A program made the position numbers and the translations under genes. Positions 12,369 to 20,688 of a DNA stretch of 50,101 nt are shown piece after piece; within the stretch, counting starts at the first letter, position 1, and each line of letters opens with the position of its first letter. The DNA is from Pseudomonas persica (GTDB taxonomy: Bacteria; Pseudomonadota; Gammaproteobacteria; Pseudomonadales; Pseudomonadaceae). The notes beneath the pieces are model-generated. The model was not told the DNA's origin and ran no database searches. It worked only from the letters and a program-made list of their open reading frames with translations. The stretch covers positions 140,212 to 190,312 of the forward strand of contig NZ_OLKL01000016.1 of assembly GCF_900291015.1 (NCBI RefSeq). The letters are read 5' to 3'.

Positions 12369-13022
12369 GTGAGCGCAATTCGTTTTGATGTAGATGCGGT
12401 TTTTTGTATTTCCCTCGACACCCGTGCTGACCGGCGCACGCTGTTCAGCGAAACCATCGGGCGACAGCTCGGCAACGAAGTGCACTTTCATGTCGTCGAG
12501 AAAGACAGCGACCCCAAGCGCGGTTGCTACGAGTCGCACCAGCAACTGGCCCGCCATGCGCTGGACAACGGCCTCGATCGAATCCTGATTTTCGAAGACG
12601 ATGCCAAGGCCTATGAATTCAAGCCTTCGCGGGTGCGCTGGGTAAATCGCTTCATGCAGAAACGGCCCTTCGAGGCCTTGCACCTGGGCTATTCCATGGG
12701 GCGAACCTGGCTGACCTGGTTCCCGTTCATTGCCCGGGGGCGGGTGGTGGCGCTGCATGCCTATGTGCTGTCGCGCGAGGGCTGCCGGATTCTGGCAGAG
12801 ACGCCCTACGATGGCACGCCGGTGGATGTGGTGGTCAAGCACAGGATCCGCCAGCATTGCGTGTTCCCCATGATGTTCCGCCAGCACGCCGCTGCCGTGG
12901 CCGGCAGCGACCTGGAACAGGTGGTGCGCAATGAGGACGAGTGGTGGGAGCGCAACTGGGTCAAGCACCGTCGCTCACCGATGAAGAACATCTGGCGTAC
13001 CGTGCTGCGGCTGAACTTCTGA
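12369..13022 (+). CDS. Glycosyltransferase family 25-like protein
   Basis: Encodes 217 residues from GTG 12369 (TTG 12359-region alternatives exist; the ribosome-binding site is weak). It shows the layout of LPS-type family 25 glycosyltransferases: an N-terminal strand followed by ISLDTRADRR, a GCYESH segment (residues 52-57), ILIFEDD with the acidic EDD at 76-78, and LGYSMGRTWL. No signal peptide or membrane segment is seen. The acceptor is unknown. It stands alone between mutS and pncC rather than in an LPS cluster, and is probably a cytosolic sugar transferase that modifies a surface glycan. Confidence 0.7.
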   Translation: MSAIRFDVDAVFCISLDTRADRRTLFSETIGRQLGNEVHFHVVEKDSDPKRGCYESHQQLARHALDNGLDRILIFEDDAKAYEFKPSRVRWVNRFMQKRPFEALHLGYSMGRTWLTWFPFIARGRVVALHAYVLSREGCRILAETPYDGTPVDVVVKHRIRQHCVFPMMFRQHAAAVAGSDLEQVVRNEDEWWERNWVKHRRSPMKNIWRTVLRLNF

Positions 13023-13184
13023 TAGCTGCGAGTGGCGGCCTTGAGGTTGTGTGGGTGCTTTGAGGTGCAGGCCTTGGGCGATAAGAATCTCAAGGCGCCC
13101 CCCCCGCAGTCCTCGCGCACTGCTCGATGCTCATCCCCCATCCACAAAATGCTAGGGTAGAGGCCTGCCTTCAAGGAGCCCGAC

Positions 13185-13667
13185 ATGGACCCGATCACCA
13201 CGCTTGCCACCCGCCTGGGTGAACATCTGCGCCGCTTCAATGCGCAGGTGACCACCGCCGAATCCTGCACCGGCGGCGGTATCGCCGAGGCCATCACCCG
13301 CGTGCCGGGCAGCTCGGCCTGGTTCGAGGCCGGTTACGTGACCTATTCCAACACCCAGAAGACCCGCCAGCTGGGAGTGCCCGAGGCGTTGTTCGGCCAG
13401 GTTGGCGCGGTCAGCCAGGAAGTGGTCGAAGCCATGGTCCGCGGCGCCCAGGCCGCCAGCGGCGCACGTTTTGCCGTGGCGGTGAGCGGCGTGGCCGGAC
13501 CGGAAGGTGGTTCGCCGGCCAAACCGGTGGGCACCGTGTGGCTGGCCTGGGGCGACGGCCGCCACGTGTTCAGCGAGCGGCGCCAGTTCGACGGCGACCG
13601 CGAGGCAGTACGCCGACAGACGGTGATCGCCGCGTTAGACGGCTTGTTACAGCTTGGTGCCGAGTAA
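13185..13667 (+). CDS. pncC: Nicotinamide-nucleotide amidohydrolase (CinA C-terminal domain)
   Basis: A 160-residue stand-alone CinA C-terminal domain. It deamidates nicotinamide mononucleotide to nicotinate mononucleotide in NAD recycling. Motifs: [50 protein letters not shown] and an R-rich tail ([12 protein letters not shown]). AAGGAG lies 7 bp before the ATG. It sits directly upstream of recA, a conserved arrangement behind its old name (competence/damage-inducible), but the LexA box in the 103-bp gap belongs to recA. Confidence 0.93.
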   Translation: MDPITTLATRLGEHLRRFNAQVTTAESCTGGGIAEAITRVPGSSAWFEAGYVTYSNTQKTRQLGVPEALFGQVGAVSQEVVEAMVRGAQAASGARFAVAVSGVAGPEGGSPAKPVGTVWLAWGDGRHVFSERRQFDGDREAVRRQTVIAALDGLLQLGAE

Positions 13668-13711
13668 ATCGACGACAGGGGTTTGCGCGGGCGCTTGCCT
13701 GTGGAATAATA

Positions 13712-13727
13712 CTGGCTACTTATACAG
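13712..13727 (+). promoter_or_regulatory. LexA (SOS) box of recA
   Basis: CTG-GCTACTTATA-CAG fits the CTG-N10-CAG LexA operator and overlaps the expected -10 region (TTGCCT at 13695-13700 as -35). It lies 44 bp before the recA ATG, so LexA binding should block initiation until DNA damage. Confidence 0.88.
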
Positions 13728-13770
13728 GTATTCCGGCCGTCAGGGCCAAGTCGAACACGTGAGGATTTCA

Positions 13771-14838
13771 ATGGACGACAACAAGAAGCGCGCCTTGGCT
13801 GCGGCCCTGGGTCAGATCGAACGCCAATTCGGCAAGGGCGCAGTCATGCGTATGGGCGACCACGAGCGCCAGGCTATCCCTGCCATCTCCACCGGCTCGC
13901 TGGGCCTGGACATCGCCCTGGGCATCGGCGGCCTGCCCAAAGGCCGTATCGTCGAGATCTACGGCCCGGAATCGTCGGGTAAGACCACGCTGACCCTGTC
14001 GGTCATCGCCGAAGCCCAGAAAAACGGCGCCACCTGCGCCTTCGTCGACGCCGAACACGCCCTCGACCCCGAGTACGCCGGCAAGCTGGGCGTCAACGTC
14101 GACGACCTGCTGGTTTCGCAGCCGGACACCGGCGAACAGGCCCTGGAAATCACCGACATGCTGGTGCGTTCCAACGCTGTTGACGTGATCATCGTCGACT
14201 CCGTGGCCGCCCTGGTACCGAAGGCCGAGATCGAAGGCGAAATGGGTGACATGCACGTGGGCCTGCAGGCGCGCCTGATGTCCCAGGCGCTGCGCAAGAT
14301 CACCGGTAACATCAAGAACGCCAACTGCCTGGTCATCTTCATCAACCAGATCCGTATGAAGATCGGTGTGATGTTCGGCAGCCCGGAAACCACCACCGGC
14401 GGTAATGCCCTGAAGTTCTACGCCTCGGTGCGCCTGGATATCCGCCGTACCGGCGCGGTCAAGGAAGGCGATGAGGTGGTTGGTAGCGAGACCCGCGTCA
14501 AGATCGTCAAGAACAAGGTCTCGCCACCGTTCCGTCAGGCCGAGTTCCAGATCCTCTATGGCAAGGGCATCTACCGTAATGGCGAGATCATTGACCTGGG
14601 TGTTTCCCAGGGCCTGGTCGAGAAGTCCGGTGCCTGGTACGCCTACCAGGGCAACAAGATCGGTCAAGGCAAAGCAAACGCTGCCAAGTACCTGGCTGAG
14701 AACCCGGCCATTGGGGCCGAGATCGAGAAGCAGATTCGTGAGAAGCTGCTGACTGCTGGTGCTGCAGCGGCTGCTGGTAAGGCTGCTGCTGTCGAGGCTG
14801 ATGCCGACGATATGGCCGACGCTGACGCTGGCTATTGA
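13771..14838 (+). CDS. recA: Recombinase RecA
   Basis: Encodes 355 residues. It forms the DNA-strand-exchange filament and is the co-protease for LexA self-cleavage. Walker [11 protein letters not shown], Walker [13 protein letters not shown], loop L1 around [22 protein letters not shown] and loop L2 near [25 protein letters not shown] (quoted discontinuously here as [10 protein letters not shown] and [10 protein letters not shown]) are intact; the C-terminus is Ala/Asp-rich ([13 protein letters not shown]). ATG 13771 follows GTGAGGA and gives the family length. SOS-controlled; recX follows 21 bp later. Confidence 0.98.
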   Translation: MDDNKKRALAAALGQIERQFGKGAVMRMGDHERQAIPAISTGSLGLDIALGIGGLPKGRIVEIYGPESSGKTTLTLSVIAEAQKNGATCAFVDAEHALDPEYAGKLGVNVDDLLVSQPDTGEQALEITDMLVRSNAVDVIIVDSVAALVPKAEIEGEMGDMHVGLQARLMSQALRKITGNIKNANCLVIFINQIRMKIGVMFGSPETTTGGNALKFYASVRLDIRRTGAVKEGDEVVGSETRVKIVKNKVSPPFRQAEFQILYGKGIYRNGEIIDLGVSQGLVEKSGAWYAYQGNKIGQGKANAAKYLAENPAIGAEIEKQIREKLLTAGAAAAAGKAAAVEADADDMADADAGY

Positions 14839-14859
14839 TTGCGCGGTAGATAGCTGAAT

Positions 14860-15330
14860 ATGTCCGCCGTACTCGACACCCCCGTCGCCATCCGGCGGAC
14901 AGCCATGGATCTGCTCGCGCGACGTGAGCACGGTCGCGTCGAGCTGACGCGTAAGTTGCGTCAGCGCGGCGCTGCGGACGAGCTGATCGAGCCTGAACTC
15001 GACCGGCTCGCCGAAGAAGGGCTACTTAGCGAGGCCCGCTACCTCGAAAGTTTCATCAGATACCGTTCCAGCTCCGGCTATGGCCCTGCGCGTATTCGCG
15101 AAGAGCTGGGCCAGCGTGGTTTGGCGCGTGGTGATATCGAGCAGGCATTACGCGAGAGCGAGGTGGACTGGAGCGAGCGTATGCGTGACGTATGGCAACG
15201 CAAGTTTGCCGGTCAGCGCCCGCAAGATCCCCGCAGCCGCGCCCAGCAGACCCGGTTTCTGGCTTACCGGGGTTTCCCCATGGACATGATCGGCCGCCTG
15301 CTCAGTGGGCGTGATCTCGACGATTACTGA
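14860..15330 (+). CDS. recX: RecA regulator RecX
   Basis: Encodes 156 residues of tandem three-helix RecX repeats, recognisable by [37 protein letters not shown] and [15 protein letters not shown]. RecX binds RecA filaments and limits their growth. It lies 21 bp after recA and is expected to be made by partial read-through. No strong Shine-Dalgarno is seen, which would keep RecX low relative to RecA. Confidence 0.93.
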   Translation: MSAVLDTPVAIRRTAMDLLARREHGRVELTRKLRQRGAADELIEPELDRLAEEGLLSEARYLESFIRYRSSSGYGPARIREELGQRGLARGDIEQALRESEVDWSERMRDVWQRKFAGQRPQDPRSRAQQTRFLAYRGFPMDMIGRLLSGRDLDDY

Positions 15331-15335
15331 AAACC

Positions 15336-15456
15336 GGGCTGCTTCGCAGCCCTTTGTGGGAGCGGGTTTACCCGCGAACACCGGCGCAGCCGGTGCCATA
15401 CACCGCGTTGGATTTTTCGCGGCGGTTCGACGCCTCGATGAACCCGCTCCCACAGG
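15336..15456. repeat. Hairpin and degenerate REP pair between recX and the LOG gene
   Basis: GGGCTGC-TTC-GCAGCCC then TTT (15336-15355) is a weak terminator after recX. It is followed by a REP copy (about 15355-15380, GTGGGAGCGGGTTTACCCGC) and a truncated inverted partner (15437-15456, GAACCCGCTCCCACAGG-like). A further CACCGG/CCGGTG-type palindrome lies between. It serves the convergent recX and LOG-family genes. Confidence 0.75.
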
Positions 15457-15477
15457 GTAGGCGGACTTGTGTCACGA

Positions 15478-16596
15478 TCAACTGACCTTCAACGCCTCCC
15501 TGGCCCGCTGCGTGGTATGCATGGGCTGCGGCTTGGCCCAGTTCTCCGGCAGGTTGATGAAATCCACCAGCTCGCGCAGCCTGCCTTGATCCCGGCCATT
15601 GAAGGCAAATGACAAACGGGTCAGATGGTTGAAATTGCCCACTTCGTGCTCGGCACTGCTGTCAGGTTGCTGGTGATACTTGCCACTCAGGCGCAAGTCG
15701 GCAAAGCCTTCCTGGATGTCATACAGCGCCGCCTCGCTGAGCGGGTGGTGCATGCGGATCACGAACTGGCTCTTCAGCCAGCGGCTGGAGTGGTAGTTGC
15801 TGTAGAACTGGTTGATTTCCTCCACTGCCTCGTCAGCGCTGTACACCAGGCGCAGCAGTTTCAGGTCGCTGGGCAGGATGTAGCGGTTTTCCTCCAGTTG
15901 GCGGCTGATGAAGTCCAGGCAGTCGCGCCAGAAACTGCCGCCCGGTGAATCCAGCAGCACCACCGGCACCAGCGGGCTCTTGCCGGTCTGGATCAGGGTC
16001 AGCACCTCCAGCGCTTCATCCAGGGTGCCGAAACCGCCAGGGCACAGCACCAGGGCATCGGCTTCCTTGACGAAGAACAGCTTGCGGATGAAGAAGAAGT
16101 GGAACGGCAGTAGCTTGTCGGTGCCGTCCACCGTGGGGTTGGCGTGTTGTTCGAAGGGCAGGGTGATGTTGAAACCCAGGCTGTGGTCGCTGCCGGCGCC
16201 TTCGTGGGCTGCAGCCATGATACCGCCGCCGGCACCGGTGATGACCATCAGGTCGGAGCGCGCCAGGGTTGCGCCCAATTCGCGGGCCAGGGCGTACATC
16301 GGGTGTTCCAGCGGGGTGCGCGCCGAGCCGAACACGGTTACCTTGCGCCGGCCCTTGTAGCGTTCCAGGCTGCGGAACGAATGGTCCAGTTCGCGCAGGG
16401 CCTGCAGGGTTATCTTGGCGCTCCAGCGGTCGGTGTCGTCATGGGCCATGCGCAGGATGGTCAGCATCATGTCGCGGTACAACGGCAGGTTGGGGCTGTT
16501 CGGTGCCACCAGTTGCAGTTGTGCGTCGATGTTGCTCAGGTCGATGTTGTTGTCGCGGAAGTGGCTGAACAGCAGTTCACTCGATTGGTAAGGCAT
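15478..16596 (-). CDS. LOG-family nucleotide 5'-monophosphate nucleosidase (PpnN-like)
   Basis: Encodes 372 residues with a central Rossmann-like LOG domain. It carries the hallmark PGGxGTxxE motif (CPGGFGTLDEALE) and the upstream GAGGGIMAAAHEGA nucleotide loop. LOG enzymes hydrolyse nucleoside monophosphates to base and ribose 5-phosphate, and the larger PpnN type is modulated by (p)ppGpp in E. coli. Extra N- and C-terminal segments make it longer than the 190-residue plant-type LOGs. GGAGAC precedes the ATG. Substrate range cannot be read from the sequence. Confidence 0.82.
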   Translation of the reverse strand: MPYQSSELLFSHFRDNNIDLSNIDAQLQLVAPNSPNLPLYRDMMLTILRMAHDDTDRWSAKITLQALRELDHSFRSLERYKGRRKVTVFGSARTPLEHPMYALARELGATLARSDLMVITGAGGGIMAAAHEGAGSDHSLGFNITLPFEQHANPTVDGTDKLLPFHFFFIRKLFFVKEADALVLCPGGFGTLDEALEVLTLIQTGKSPLVPVVLLDSPGGSFWRDCLDFISRQLEENRYILPSDLKLLRLVYSADEAVEEINQFYSNYHSSRWLKSQFVIRMHHPLSEAALYDIQEGFADLRLSGKYHQQPDSSAEHEVGNFNHLTRLSFAFNGRDQGRLRELVDFINLPENWAKPQPMHTTQRAREALKVS

Positions 16597-16758
16597 GCAA
16601 CGTCTCCTTCTGCACCAATACCTCTGACCTCAATCTAGACCCTCGCGCCCGATCGTGCCGGAGGTGTTCGGCACAGCCGCCCGTCGGCGTGCAGCCTCAG
16701 GTGATGCGGGTTTGGTTAACTGGGTAAAGCGAAACGTGTCGATGCAGGAGGTGGCGGT

Positions 16759-16974
16759 ATGCATCGCTTGATCATCGAGGTGGACCGGCAGCTTTACCAG
16801 CAGCTGGAGAATGCGGCCCAGGTGCATCACCTGAGCCTGGAGGCCGAGTGCCGTCGCCGGTTGTCGGGGCTGGAGTGCCAGTCGCGCTACTTGCAGGCGC
16901 TGCTGGCAGAGATGCGCGCCGATGCCGCTGAGGGGGCTGGCGCCCCCGTGAAGACGAGAAGGTGTAGCGATTGA
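16759..16974 (+). CDS. Small ribbon-helix-helix (Arc/FitA-like) DNA-binding protein
   Basis: Encodes 71 residues. The N-terminal 38 fit a ribbon-helix-helix fold: a short strand (HRLIIEV) followed by two helices (QLYQQLENAAQVHHL and SLEAECRRRLSGL). A strong GGAGGT lies 7 bp upstream. No toxin gene of PIN or RelE type is adjacent; the neighbours are the LOG gene (divergent) and a secreted-protein gene (convergent, 9 bp away). It is therefore more likely a solitary regulator than an antitoxin. The function is unknown. Confidence 0.75.
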   Translation: MHRLIIEVDRQLYQQLENAAQVHHLSLEAECRRRLSGLECQSRYLQALLAEMRADAAEGAGAPVKTRRCSD

Positions 16975-16983
16975 AAGTTGTAG

Positions 16984-17403
16984 CTACTTTTTCTTGTTGC
17001 CGGCCACGCAGCTGGCATTGTCGAACGCCTGGTCCATGATCGGCTGGTTGGTCTTGTAGACCGTGAAGCGGTAGACCATGACCGCGCCTTTGGACATCAG
17101 GTTGCGGAAGCCGCTATTGCGGCAGACGCTGTCACCCAGTTGGCTGCGTACCTGTTCGGGGTTGCCCTGCATGCGCTCGGCGTGTTCCTGGCGCACGCTC
17201 AGGTGGTTGACCAGTGCCTTGCCTTCCACCGTGTAACCCTGGTCGAGGATATCCTCGTTGATGGCTCGCGGGGTGCCGACGCTGCTCTCTTTGGCAACCT
17301 TCTGCAGCATGTTGTTCAGGTCGTATTCCTGCTTGGAAGCCGCCTGGGCTGCCAAAGGCAGGGCGAGCAACAGGCTCAGGGCGGGGATGATACGGCGCAG
17401 CAT
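16984..17403 (-). CDS. Secreted QSregVF-family protein (PA3611-like)
   Basis: Encodes 139 residues with a Sec signal peptide (basic MLRR, hydrophobic core, AAQAA cleavage region), giving a small basic periplasmic or secreted protein with two cysteines in VCRNSGF and ASCVAG that may form a disulphide. It resembles P. aeruginosa PA3611, a putative quorum-sensing-regulated virulence factor of unknown function, which also lies near recA. AGGAGAT precedes the ATG. No quorum-sensing box is evident upstream. Confidence 0.72.
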   Translation of the reverse strand: MLRRIIPALSLLLALPLAAQAASKQEYDLNNMLQKVAKESSVGTPRAINEDILDQGYTVEGKALVNHLSVRQEHAERMQGNPEQVRSQLGDSVCRNSGFRNLMSKGAVMVYRFTVYKTNQPIMDQAFDNASCVAGNKKK

Positions 17404-17765
17404 GAATATCTCCTGGTTCGATGACTGGCGCTTTGACATGCGCGGGTCGACGGCGTTCCCTGAAAATCGCACTGTGGCTGCAATTGGGGCCGCAGTTCGG
17501 CCCATCGCCGGCAAGCCAGCTCCCACAGGGATTGCACATGGCCTGGTGGGCAATGCAGTCGAGCTGGGAGCTGGCTTGCCGACGATGGGCTGCGCAGCAG
17601 CCCCAGAAGCGCGCAGGCGCGAGGCTGGGGTACGGTATAAACAACGATTATAAGGGCCGCGCTGGCACCTGCACAGCAATTGCCCCCTGTTCTGGTAGAC
17701 TGGCGCCCTTGTTTTCTCCGAGTCATCCTTGTGTCCATTCCCAACCTGTCCAGAGGCCTGCCGGC
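17404..17765. repeat. Intergenic region with REP variant pair (CCATCGCCGGCAAGCCAGC)
   Basis: This 362-bp gap between two divergent genes contains an inverted pair at about 17501-17530 and 17564-17589. The core GGCAAGCCAGCTCCCA differs from the GGGTTTACCC type but ends in the same CTCCCACAGGG. The remaining sequence holds the promoters of both genes, which I cannot place with confidence. Confidence 0.75.
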
Positions 17766-18476
17766 ATGAGCCATGCGGTAGCGCGCCTGCGCGCCGAACG
17801 CCTGGCCCGCAGCAACAAGCCCTTCATCGCCCGTGGCTCGCGTGCCGAACGTTGCCCCGACTGCCGGGTTATCGCCACGCATTGCCTGTGCGCCTGGAAG
17901 CCCCGGGTGCAGGCCGAGTCCGGCGTGTGCCTGCTGATGCATGACACCGAGCCGCTGAAGCCCACCAATACCGGTTGGCTGATCGCCGACCTGATCGAGG
18001 ACACTTCGGCCTTTGGCTGGCTGCGCACGTCAGTCGACGAGGGTTTGTTGGCTTTGCTGGATGACCCGCGCTGGCAGCCCTATATCGTCTTTCCCGGCGA
18101 ATTCGTGGCCCAGCAGCGGGTGGTCAGCGAGGTGCTGCGTGAGCCGGGCAAGCGCCCGCTGTTCATCCTGCTCGATGCCACCTGGACCGAAGCGCGCAAG
18201 ATGTTCCGCAAAAGCCCGTACCTTGACCGCTTCCCGGTGTTGAGCCTGCAGGCCGAGCAGATGTCCCGCTACCGCCTGCGCCGCTCCAGGCGCGATGATC
18301 ACTTCTGCACCGCGGAAGTCGCGGCCATGTGCCTGGACCTGGCTGGCGATACCCAGGCCTCGCAGGCGCTGGACGCCTACCTGGACGTGTTCAGCCTGCA
18401 TTACCTGAGCGGCAAGCGGCGCCTGCCGCTGGACGAGCAGGACGACACCCACCAGCGTTTGCATACCTTCCTATAG
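17766..18476 (+). CDS. tapT: tRNA-uridine aminocarboxypropyltransferase (DTW domain)
   Basis: Encodes 236 residues. The N-terminal zinc-binding cysteines are in RCPDCRVIATHCLC and the DTW-family signature is LLDATWTEARKM. E. coli TapT (YfiP) makes acp3U47 in tRNA from S-adenosylmethionine, and the family assignment is clear. ATG 17766 is preceded by AGAGG at a 9-bp spacing. It is followed 78 bp later by erdR with no terminator between. Confidence 0.85.
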   Translation: MSHAVARLRAERLARSNKPFIARGSRAERCPDCRVIATHCLCAWKPRVQAESGVCLLMHDTEPLKPTNTGWLIADLIEDTSAFGWLRTSVDEGLLALLDDPRWQPYIVFPGEFVAQQRVVSEVLREPGKRPLFILLDATWTEARKMFRKSPYLDRFPVLSLQAEQMSRYRLRRSRRDDHFCTAEVAAMCLDLAGDTQASQALDAYLDVFSLHYLSGKRRLPLDEQDDTHQRLHTFL

Positions 18477-18554
18477 TCCAAGGGGCACAACCCCTGCTTT
18501 GGTTCATAATGACCCTTACCCGAGTGCCCGACACAGAACAGGATCCCCAGATCG

Positions 18555-19205
18555 ATGGCCACTTACGAAATCCTGATTGCCGATGACCACCCGCTGTTCC
18601 GTGGCGCCTTGCGCCAGGCCGTTACCCTCGGCCTGGGCCCGGATGTACGCCTGGTTGAAGTCGCCAGCATTGCCGAACTGGAAACCCGCCTGAGCGAAAA
18701 AGCCGACTGGGACCTGGTGTTGCTGGACTTGAACATGCCGGGTGCCTACGGTTTTTCCGGGCTGGTGCTGCTGCGCGGGCAATACCCGCAGATCCCCGTG
18801 GTTATGGTGTCGGCGCAGGAAGAGGCCGCAGTGGTGGTCAAGTCCCGCGAGTTTGGCGCCAGTGGCTTCATTCCCAAGTCCAGCACCCTGGAAGTGATTC
18901 AGGATGCGGTGCGCAAGGTGCTCGACGGTGAGGTCTGGTGGCCGCCGCAGGCGTTTGAAAAGGTCGATGTCTCGGCCGAAGCCAAGGCCGCCAGCGAAGG
19001 CCTGGCCAGTCTCACGCCGCAGCAGTTCCGCGTGCTGACCATGGTCTGCGAAGGCTTGCTGAACAAGCAGATCGCCTATGAGCTGAACGTGTCGGAAGCG
19101 ACCATCAAGGCCCACGTGACCGCGATCTTCCGCAAGCTGGGTGTGCGTACTCGCACCCAGGCCGCGTTGCTGCTGCAACAACTTGAGTCGGTTGCCAGCA
19201 ACTGA
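18555..19205 (+). CDS. erdR: LuxR-family response regulator (ErdR-like)
   Basis: Encodes 216 residues: a receiver domain (acidic pair Asp10-Asp11, phospho-acceptor Asp58 in LLDLNMPG, Lys in IPKSST) and a C-terminal NarL/LuxR helix-turn-helix (LTPQQFRVLTMVCEGLLNKQIAYELNVSEATIKAHV). No kinase gene is adjacent. The match and position beside dgkA agree with ErdR of P. aeruginosa and P. putida, which acts with kinase MxtR in acetate and ethanol metabolism (acsA activation). That role is inferred from homology recalled, not shown by this window. Confidence 0.78.
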   Translation: MATYEILIADDHPLFRGALRQAVTLGLGPDVRLVEVASIAELETRLSEKADWDLVLLDLNMPGAYGFSGLVLLRGQYPQIPVVMVSAQEEAAVVVKSREFGASGFIPKSSTLEVIQDAVRKVLDGEVWWPPQAFEKVDVSAEAKAASEGLASLTPQQFRVLTMVCEGLLNKQIAYELNVSEATIKAHVTAIFRKLGVRTRTQAALLLQQLESVASN

Positions 19206-19278
19206 GTACGCGTGGCTTCACGCTTTTTTGACCCGTGCCGGTCTAGTCTGCTGGCCTTTCTGTTGTGAAGTGACTCAC

Positions 19279-19644
19279 ATGACATCGCCATTCAAGGGCC
19301 AGACCGGCCTCAAACGTATTCTCAACGCCGCTGGCTATTCGCTGGACGGCCTGCGCGCCGCCTTCAAGGGCGAGGCCGCGTTCCGCCAACTGGTGCTGCT
19401 CAATGTGCTGCTGATCCCGATCGCCTTCTGGCTGCCGGTGAGCCGTGCGGAGCGGGCGATCATGATCGCTGTGTGCCTGTTGGGCTTGATCGTCGAGCTG
19501 TTCAACTCGGCGGTGGAGGCAGCCATCGACCGCATTTCGCTGGAGCGCCACCCGCTGTCGAAAAACGCCAAGGACATGGGCAGCGCCGCGCAATTGGTGG
19601 CACTGACCATGGTGGCGCTGGTGTGGGGTGTGATCCTGCTTTAA
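19279..19644 (+). CDS. dgkA: Diacylglycerol kinase DgkA
   Basis: A 121-residue inner-membrane kinase with three transmembrane helices. It recycles diacylglycerol to phosphatidic acid. Signature: VELFNSAVEAAIDRISLERHP continuing KNAKDMGSAAQ, with the catalytic Glu and the metal-binding Glu/Asn. Its TAA overlaps the convergent finR stop by 4 nt. The ribosome-binding site is weak (GAAGTGA). Confidence 0.95.
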   Translation: MTSPFKGQTGLKRILNAAGYSLDGLRAAFKGEAAFRQLVLLNVLLIPIAFWLPVSRAERAIMIAVCLLGLIVELFNSAVEAAIDRISLERHPLSKNAKDMGSAAQLVALTMVALVWGVILL

Positions 19645-20567
19645 GCGATTGGTGGCAACACGATCTCGTCACTGCGGGTGAAGCCCGCAGTGAAGTTGCG
19701 GCACAGTTCGAGAAATTCGCGCATGGCCGAGGTCTGGTACTTCTGTTTGTGCCAGATGAAGTAGAACTGGCGCATCAGGTCCAGCTCCGGGGTTTCCACC
19801 GCGACCAGGCTGCCGCGGCGGAAGGCGTCGCGCAGGGCCAGGCGCGAGATGCAGCCGATGCCCAGGCCCGATTCCACTGCACGCTTGATCGCTTCGGTGT
19901 GTTCCAGTTCCAGGCGGATGTTGAGGTTGGTGCGGTGGTGACGCATGGCCTGGTCGAAGGTCAGGCGCGTACCTGAACCCTGTTCGCGCAGGATCCACGC
20001 TTCCTGGGACAAGGTCTGTACATCGGCGCGGCCCAGCTTGGCCAGCGGGTGCTGCGGTGCGCAGAACACCACCAGTTCGTCCTCGACCCAGGGCTGCACT
20101 TCCAGGTCCGGGTGGTTGCAATCGCCTTCGATCAGACCCAGATCAATTTCGTAATGCGCCACCTGGTGCACGATGTGCGCAGTGTTCTGTACATGCAGCT
20201 TCACCTGGCTTTCCGGGTGTACCTGCATGAAGCTGCCGATCAGCAGGGTGGCCAGGTAGTTGCCGATGGTCAGCGTGGCGCCGACCGCCAGCGAGCCGAA
20301 ACCGGACTTGCCGTTGAGCAGGTCTTCGATTTCCTTGGCCTGGTCGAGCAGGGCCACGGCCTGCGGCAACAGTTGCTGGCCCAGGGCGTTGAGGCTCAGG
20401 CGCTTGCCGGCGCGGTCGAACAGCTGGCAGCTGGACTGGCGCTCAAGTTCGGTGATCGAGGTGCTGGCGGCCGACTGTGACAAGGCCAGCACACTGGCGG
20501 CGCGCGAAACGCTCTGGTGCTGGGCCACGGCCACGAAGACTTGCAGTTGACGAAGTGTAAATCGCAT
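19641..20567 (-). CDS. finR: LysR-family regulator FinR
   Basis: Encodes 308 residues: an N-terminal HTH (VFVAVAQHQSVSRAASVLALSQSAAS) and a C-terminal effector domain. It is divergent from fpr, the arrangement of FinR in P. putida and P. aeruginosa, where FinR induces fpr under superoxide or iron stress. ATG 20567 gives MRFTLRQLQVF, the normal LysR beginning. The start codon lies within an ATATCGATAT palindrome, so autoregulation is likely. Convergent overlap with dgkA is 4 nt. Confidence 0.9.
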   Translation of the reverse strand: MRFTLRQLQVFVAVAQHQSVSRAASVLALSQSAASTSITELERQSSCQLFDRAGKRLSLNALGQQLLPQAVALLDQAKEIEDLLNGKSGFGSLAVGATLTIGNYLATLLIGSFMQVHPESQVKLHVQNTAHIVHQVAHYEIDLGLIEGDCNHPDLEVQPWVEDELVVFCAPQHPLAKLGRADVQTLSQEAWILREQGSGTRLTFDQAMRHHRTNLNIRLELEHTEAIKRAVESGLGIGCISRLALRDAFRRGSLVAVETPELDLMRQFYFIWHKQKYQTSAMREFLELCRNFTAGFTRSDEIVLPPIA

Positions 20568-20615
20568 ATCGATATAACCGATAACACATATCTTGATAAT
20601 CCAGTTAACAGATAT
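20566..20615. promoter_or_regulatory. finR-fpr divergent control region with ATATC/GATAT half-sites
   Basis: Four half-sites are present: ATATC 20566-20570 and GATAT 20571-20575 abutting at the finR start, ATATC 20588-20592 and GATAT 20611-20615. The 20571/20588 and 20588/20611 pairs form dyads with 12- and 18-bp spacers. They are candidate FinR contacts, inferred from symmetry. Confidence 0.45.
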
Positions 20616-20688
20616 TGTCGCTGCCCCTAAACTATTGCGCAACTGCGTGCCTTGCGCGCGCCGCGTCTTTCTTCAGGAGCCCCATTAG

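Noticed and set aside
16759..17403. Toxin-antitoxin pair
   Set aside because: The neighbour of the ribbon-helix-helix gene is a convergent secreted protein with a signal peptide, not a toxin in the same operon.
17421..17765. Long N-terminal extension of tapT
   Set aside because: The extension runs through a REP pair and has no domain; ATG 17766 begins the conserved sequence.
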